Below are positions 61,476 through 64,000 of a stretch of DNA of 64,000 bases, one piece after another; position 1 is the stretch's first letter, and every line of letters starts with the position of its first letter. The notes under the pieces were generated by a model. The model had not been told where the DNA came from, made no database searches, and was given only the letters and a program-made list of their open reading frames with translations. Location of the stretch: assembly GCA_900112785.1 (NCBI GenBank), contig FONB01000003.1, forward strand, positions 248,001 to 312,000, in the 5' to 3' direction. This DNA is from Phytobacter palmae (GTDB lineage Bacteria; Pseudomonadota; Gammaproteobacteria; Enterobacterales; Enterobacteriaceae). The position numbers and the translations under genes are program-made.

Positions 61476-61614
61476 CTCTGAATAAGTGGTGCCCGGACTC
61501 GGACTAACGCCGAAGGCGTTGAACAGCGCGCTTGTCGCGCTGGCCCCGTAGGGGTGAGCCGCTTGCGGCGAATAATCGAACGGCGTTCGATGGAGAGTCA
61601 GGACGCAGAAAAGC

Positions 61615-61638
61615 AAAAACCCAGCCATAGGCTGGGTT
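61615..61638 (-). terminator. Terminator hairpin in repeat copy 2
   Basis: Identical to the copy-1 hairpin, exactly 163 bp further right. Confidence 0.8.
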
Positions 61639-61777
61639 CTCTGAATAAGTGGTGCCCGGACTCGGACTAACGCCGAAGGCGTTGAACAGCGCGCTTGTCG
61701 CGCTGGCCCCGAAGGGGTGAGCCGCTCGCGGCGAATAATCGAACGACGTTCGATGAAGAGTCCGGACGCGGAAAAGC

Positions 61778-61801
61778 AAAAACCCAGCCACAGGCTGGGT
61801 T
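61778..61801 (-). terminator. Rho-independent terminator of tRNA-Phe (repeat copy 3)
   Basis: AACCCAGCC-TGT-GGCTGGGTT followed by TTT begins 12 nt after the tRNA 3' end on the minus strand. Confidence 0.88.
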
Positions 61802-61812
61802 CTCTGAATAAG

Positions 61813-61888
61813 TGGTGCCCGGACTCGGAATCGAACCAAGGACACGGGGATTTTCAATCCCCTGCTCTACCGACTGAGCTATCCGGGC
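61813..61888 (-). tRNA. pheV: tRNA-Phe (GAA), pheV position
   Basis: A complete 76-nt tRNA with encoded CCA. On the minus strand it begins GCCCGGATAGCTCAGTCGG, carries the anticodon GAA in GATTGAAAATC, the T-loop GGTTCGATTCC and ends CCGGGCACCA. It is flanked by yqgA, as pheV is in E. coli. Its 3' end is a common integration site for genomic islands, and accessory DNA does lie on its downstream side here. Confidence 0.98.
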
Positions 61889-61993
61889 AACGGGGCGCAT
61901 TAAACCCGATCCATCTCGCCTCGTCAACGAAATTTCTTCAAATCGTTGCAGACTGCACAATCTATCACCACTTTGCTGATGATGCACGCGAAC

Positions 61994-62713
61994 TCAGGCA
62001 AAAAAAGCGGTCCACAGGGCAGAAAGCGGCATCGCAAGTACCAGCGCTGGCAGCATATTTGCCACCGCAAACATCTTGATTCCACAAATCCTTAGGCCTG
62101 TTGCCAGCAACAGTACGCCGCCAACGGCGGTGAAATCCCCCATCATTGCGGGCGTGGTCAACGGTAAAATAAGTGTGGCGCAGGTGGCGAGCGTCAGTTG
62201 GATAATAAGCATCGGTATGGAGATCAACGCTACGGCAAAACCTAAGGAAGTAGCAAATATAACCGCCGTAAAGAAATCGAGAAAGGCTTTGGCAATCAAC
62301 AGACTCGGGTCACCGGTCATCCCCTCGCGCATGGCACCGAATATCCCGGTTCCACTGGCGCAAAACAGAATAATGATGGCCACCAGGCTTTGGATAAAAG
62401 ATTCGTGGGCATCCAGCGCATGGCTTGCTGAGCGACGTTTTTGCGCTAATTTACGTAAACCGTTCACCGCGCCACTGATACCGCGCTCCACATAACACAG
62501 TTCACCTATCAACGTGCCGACCAGGGTTGCAAGCACCATAACGGGCAGATTGACGCATTTAATCACCAGCAGAATACCGATGCCCAGCGAGGCAAGACCA
62601 AAGATTGAGGGCATCGAGGAGCGAACCCGCTCCGGTAAACGGTGGCTGAGCAGTGCACCAATCGTCCCCCCCAGCAAAACGGCGGCGGCGTTGATATAAG
62701 GACCTGTTAACAC
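61994..62713 (-). CDS. yqgA: DUF554 membrane protein YqgA
   Basis: A 239-aa inner membrane protein with about six or seven helices and no known function. Family sequences are INAAAVLLGGTIGALLSHRLPERVR, SLGIGILLVIKC and LLLATGLRICGIKMFAVANMLPAL. The start is GTG 62713 (VLTGPYINA), with GGAGAAAAGAC upstream, aligning with the E. coli start. A 16-codon extension to an ATG at 62761 is less likely. The central segment GLRKLAQKRRSASHALD differs from E. coli. Confidence 0.92.
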   Translation of the reverse strand: MLTGPYINAAAVLLGGTIGALLSHRLPERVRSSMPSIFGLASLGIGILLVIKCVNLPVMVLATLVGTLIGELCYVERGISGAVNGLRKLAQKRRSASHALDAHESFIQSLVAIIILFCASGTGIFGAMREGMTGDPSLLIAKAFLDFFTAVIFATSLGFAVALISIPMLIIQLTLATCATLILPLTTPAMMGDFTAVGGVLLLATGLRICGIKMFAVANMLPALVLAMPLSALWTAFFA

Positions 62714-63208
62714 GTCTTTTCTCCAGAGATTTTGCGAATACAACTGCATATTATGTCGCAATGAATCACATTATTATGCCTGATTAATGCGAGCAATAAT
62801 TGCATTTGGCTTTTAAATATAATCACTTATGTAAATTACTAAAAACGTAATTGCATTATGTTGCATTTCGCCTTCGCTTCGTTGGTTGCACCTGCGAAAA
62901 AATGATGACATGATTGCGCGAATTTTCTTCTCAACCTCACGGGGACACCTGAAATGACGCAGTTTTTATCGCTCATACAGAGATGCCGCGCCACGCTGCG
63001 AACGTGCACCCGTTCAATTTTATCCCATACTTCACTCACCATGCGGTGAGGGTAACGCACGCTCACTGTAGGACAACAGTAAAACCAGAACATCTCTGTT
63101 TTTACTGATGTCTGGCGGTCGGAGCTGGTTCCAGTCAGACACGTTCGTTGGGTAAGGCTCCAGCTTTGCCCGGGGCCTTTTCTTCCCCTGAAACGGGTAT
63201 CTGTGCTT
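62714..63208. other. Divergent yqgA/speC intergenic region and speC leader
   Basis: About 495 bp. The left part (62760-62900) is AT-rich and promoter-like. The right part (62960-63208) is GC-richer, can fold and probably forms a long 5' leader for speC. It includes a 31-codon open frame, listed separately. Confidence 0.6.
62954..63049 (+). CDS. Possible 31-aa leader peptide upstream of speC
   Basis: ATG at 62954 opens a 31-codon frame that begins MTQFLSLIQRC and ends SLTMR, stopping at 63049, 159 bp before speC. It is Arg-rich and the Shine-Dalgarno is weak. A leader-peptide control of an ornithine decarboxylase would resemble speFL-speF, but no homology is visible. It may be fortuitous. Confidence 0.25.
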   Translation: MTQFLSLIQRCRATLRTCTRSILSHTSLTMR

Positions 63209-64000
63209 ATGAAAACAATGAAAATTGCCGTCAGCCACGAGCTGATCTCCACTCTGTCTACCCACCGCCAGATGGTGACGCTGGACAGTACCGATTTTAC
63301 GGATGTGGCGGCAGTCGTCATTACGCTGGCGGAAAGTCGTAGCGGCATTCTGGCCTTGCTCAAACGGACGGGCTTCAATGTGCCGGTATTCTTATTTGAC
63401 CAGGCGTCGGATGAAACGCCGGATGGCGTCACGGCGGTGATTAATGGCAAAGAACAGGACTGGCTGGAGCTGGAAACCGCCGCCTGCGATTATGAAGATA
63501 ATCTGCTGCCGCCGTTTTTCGATACGTTACGCCAGTATGTCGAGATGAAAAACGACACCTTCGCCTGCCCCGGTCATCAGCACGGAGAGTTCTTTAAAAA
63601 GCATCCGGCCGGCCGACAGTTCTACGATTTTTTCGGTGAAAATGTTTTTCGTGCCGACATGTGCAACGCCGACGTGAAGCTGGGCGATCTGTTGATTCAC
63701 GAGGGTTCGGCTAAACATGCGCAGAAGTTCGCGGCCAAAGTCTTCAATGCCGATAAAACCTACTTTGTTCTTAATGGCACTTCTGCGGCTAACAAAGTAG
63801 TGACCAACGCATTACTTACCCGTGGCGATCTGGTGTTGTTTGACCGTAATAACCACAAATCCAACCATCATGGCGCGCTGATACAGGCTGGTGCGACGCC
63901 GGTCTATCTGGAAGCCTCACGCAACCCGTTCGGCTTTATCGGTGGCATTGACGAGCACTGTTTTGATGAGCAATACCTGCGCGAATTGATCCGCGAAGTG
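63209..64000 (+). CDS. speC: Constitutive ornithine decarboxylase SpeC, N-terminal part
   Basis: The first 264 codons of biosynthetic ornithine decarboxylase (about 711 aa in full), which makes putrescine. The wing domain (1-105) is followed by the start of the PLP fold type I core: TFACPGHQHGEFFKKHPAGRQFYDFFGENVFRADMCNADV and YFVLNGTSAANKVVTNALL. The start is ATG 63209 (MKTMKIAVSHELIS). The gene continues beyond the window, so the cofactor lysine is not visible. It is divergent from yqgA as in E. coli. Confidence 0.96.
   Translation, partial: MKTMKIAVSHELISTLSTHRQMVTLDSTDFTDVAAVVITLAESRSGILALLKRTGFNVPVFLFDQASDETPDGVTAVINGKEQDWLELETAACDYEDNLLPPFFDTLRQYVEMKNDTFACPGHQHGEFFKKHPAGRQFYDFFGENVFRADMCNADVKLGDLLIHEGSAKHAQKFAAKVFNADKTYFVLNGTSAANKVVTNALLTRGDLVLFDRNNHKSNHHGALIQAGATPVYLEASRNPFGFIGGIDEHCFDEQYLRELIREV

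Larger units (their letters stand above)
61324..61812 (-). repeat. Three tandem 163-bp repeats downstream of tRNA-Phe, each with the tRNA 3' end
   Basis: Copies start at 61324, 61487 and 61650, and the tRNA 3' end itself is at 61813, giving an exact 163-bp period. Each copy begins (plus strand) with the 17-bp tRNA 3' tail TGGTGCCCGGACTCGGA (degenerate in the first copy) and continues with about 146 bp. Read in the tRNA direction, a terminator hairpin comes right after each tail, then several stable hairpins including TTCG or TACG tetraloops. The middle copy is close to the left one; the tRNA-proximal copy has diverged most. Architecture parallels the tyrT/rtT repeats. Confidence 0.93.

Noticed and set aside
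61324..61812. Possible CRISPR array
   Set aside because: The repeat units are 163 bp, contiguous and without unique spacers; they derive from the tRNA 3' region.
61148..61987. Several open frames of 95-117 codons across the tRNA-Phe repeats
   Set aside because: They are the same repeated reading frame passing through terminators, hairpins and tRNA tails, and one runs into the tRNA itself. They are explained by the 163-bp repeat and show no start context.
62839..63450. A 203-codon open frame antisense to the speC leader and speC start
   Set aside because: It lies opposite the speC 5' end, starts inside speC and has no protein-like motif; it is a shadow of the coding strand.

Overview
The window is chromosomal DNA of an enterobacterium (Enterobacteriaceae, close to the Escherichia/Salmonella/Citrobacter/Enterobacter group; species not resolved). 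Gene order follows the known enterobacterial backbone from tolC to speC: tolC, nudF-yqiB-cpdA-yqiA-parE, mdaB-ygiN, parC, plsC, ftsP, ygiQ, dkgA-yqhD/yqhC, yghB, metC, exbBD, yghZ, yghW, hybOABCDEFG, yghU, tRNA-Phe (pheV position), yqgA, speC. Protein lengths and motifs match those families closely. Homology statements come from recall of family sequences, not from a search.

Accessory blocks sit between backbone genes. (1) 4.8-10.1 kb: a hexuronate block (GPH transporter and UxaC, divergent from a short-type UxuA), then a yeaR/yoaG-like pair. It lies between parE and mdaB, where E. coli and Salmonella carry ygiW-qseBC. (2) 29.3-33.2 kb: three small unrecognised genes, then an ATP-grasp ligase followed by a SerC paralogue. 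(3) 34.5-37.6 kb: a probably frameshifted small gene and a chemoreceptor gene with a FliA-type promoter. (4) 44.3-46.1 kb: a PAS-GGDEF diguanylate cyclase coupled to a FucR-like DeoR regulator. (5) 47.1-61.3 kb: a DsbA-like protein, the scrKYABR sucrose regulon with three identical operators, an orphan two-domain fimbrial adhesin behind AT-rich DNA, a TetR/quinone-reductase pair sharing a large palindrome, an orphan IutA-type receptor, and an orphan Tlde1-type effector/immunity pair between two copies of a 65-bp repeat.

The accessory DNA ends at tRNA-Phe (GAA), the site used by many islands. Directly downstream of the tRNA lie three exact-period 163-bp tandem repeats. Each carries the last 17 nt of the tRNA, a terminator hairpin and several stable hairpins, an arrangement like the tyrT/rtT locus of E. 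coli.

Functionally the window combines topoisomerase IV (parE, parC), envelope functions (tolC, plsC, ftsP, yghB), TonB energisation (exbBD) with a siderophore receptor, hydrogen oxidation by hydrogenase 2, carbonyl and quinone detoxification (yqhD, dkgA, yghZ, mdaB, ygiN, yghU), and two sugar-use systems. The strongest candidates for undescribed biology are the tRNA-Phe repeat array, the SerC/ATP-grasp operon, the repeat-flanked Tlde1 cassette, the tandem-domain YoaG protein and the three-gene unknown cluster.
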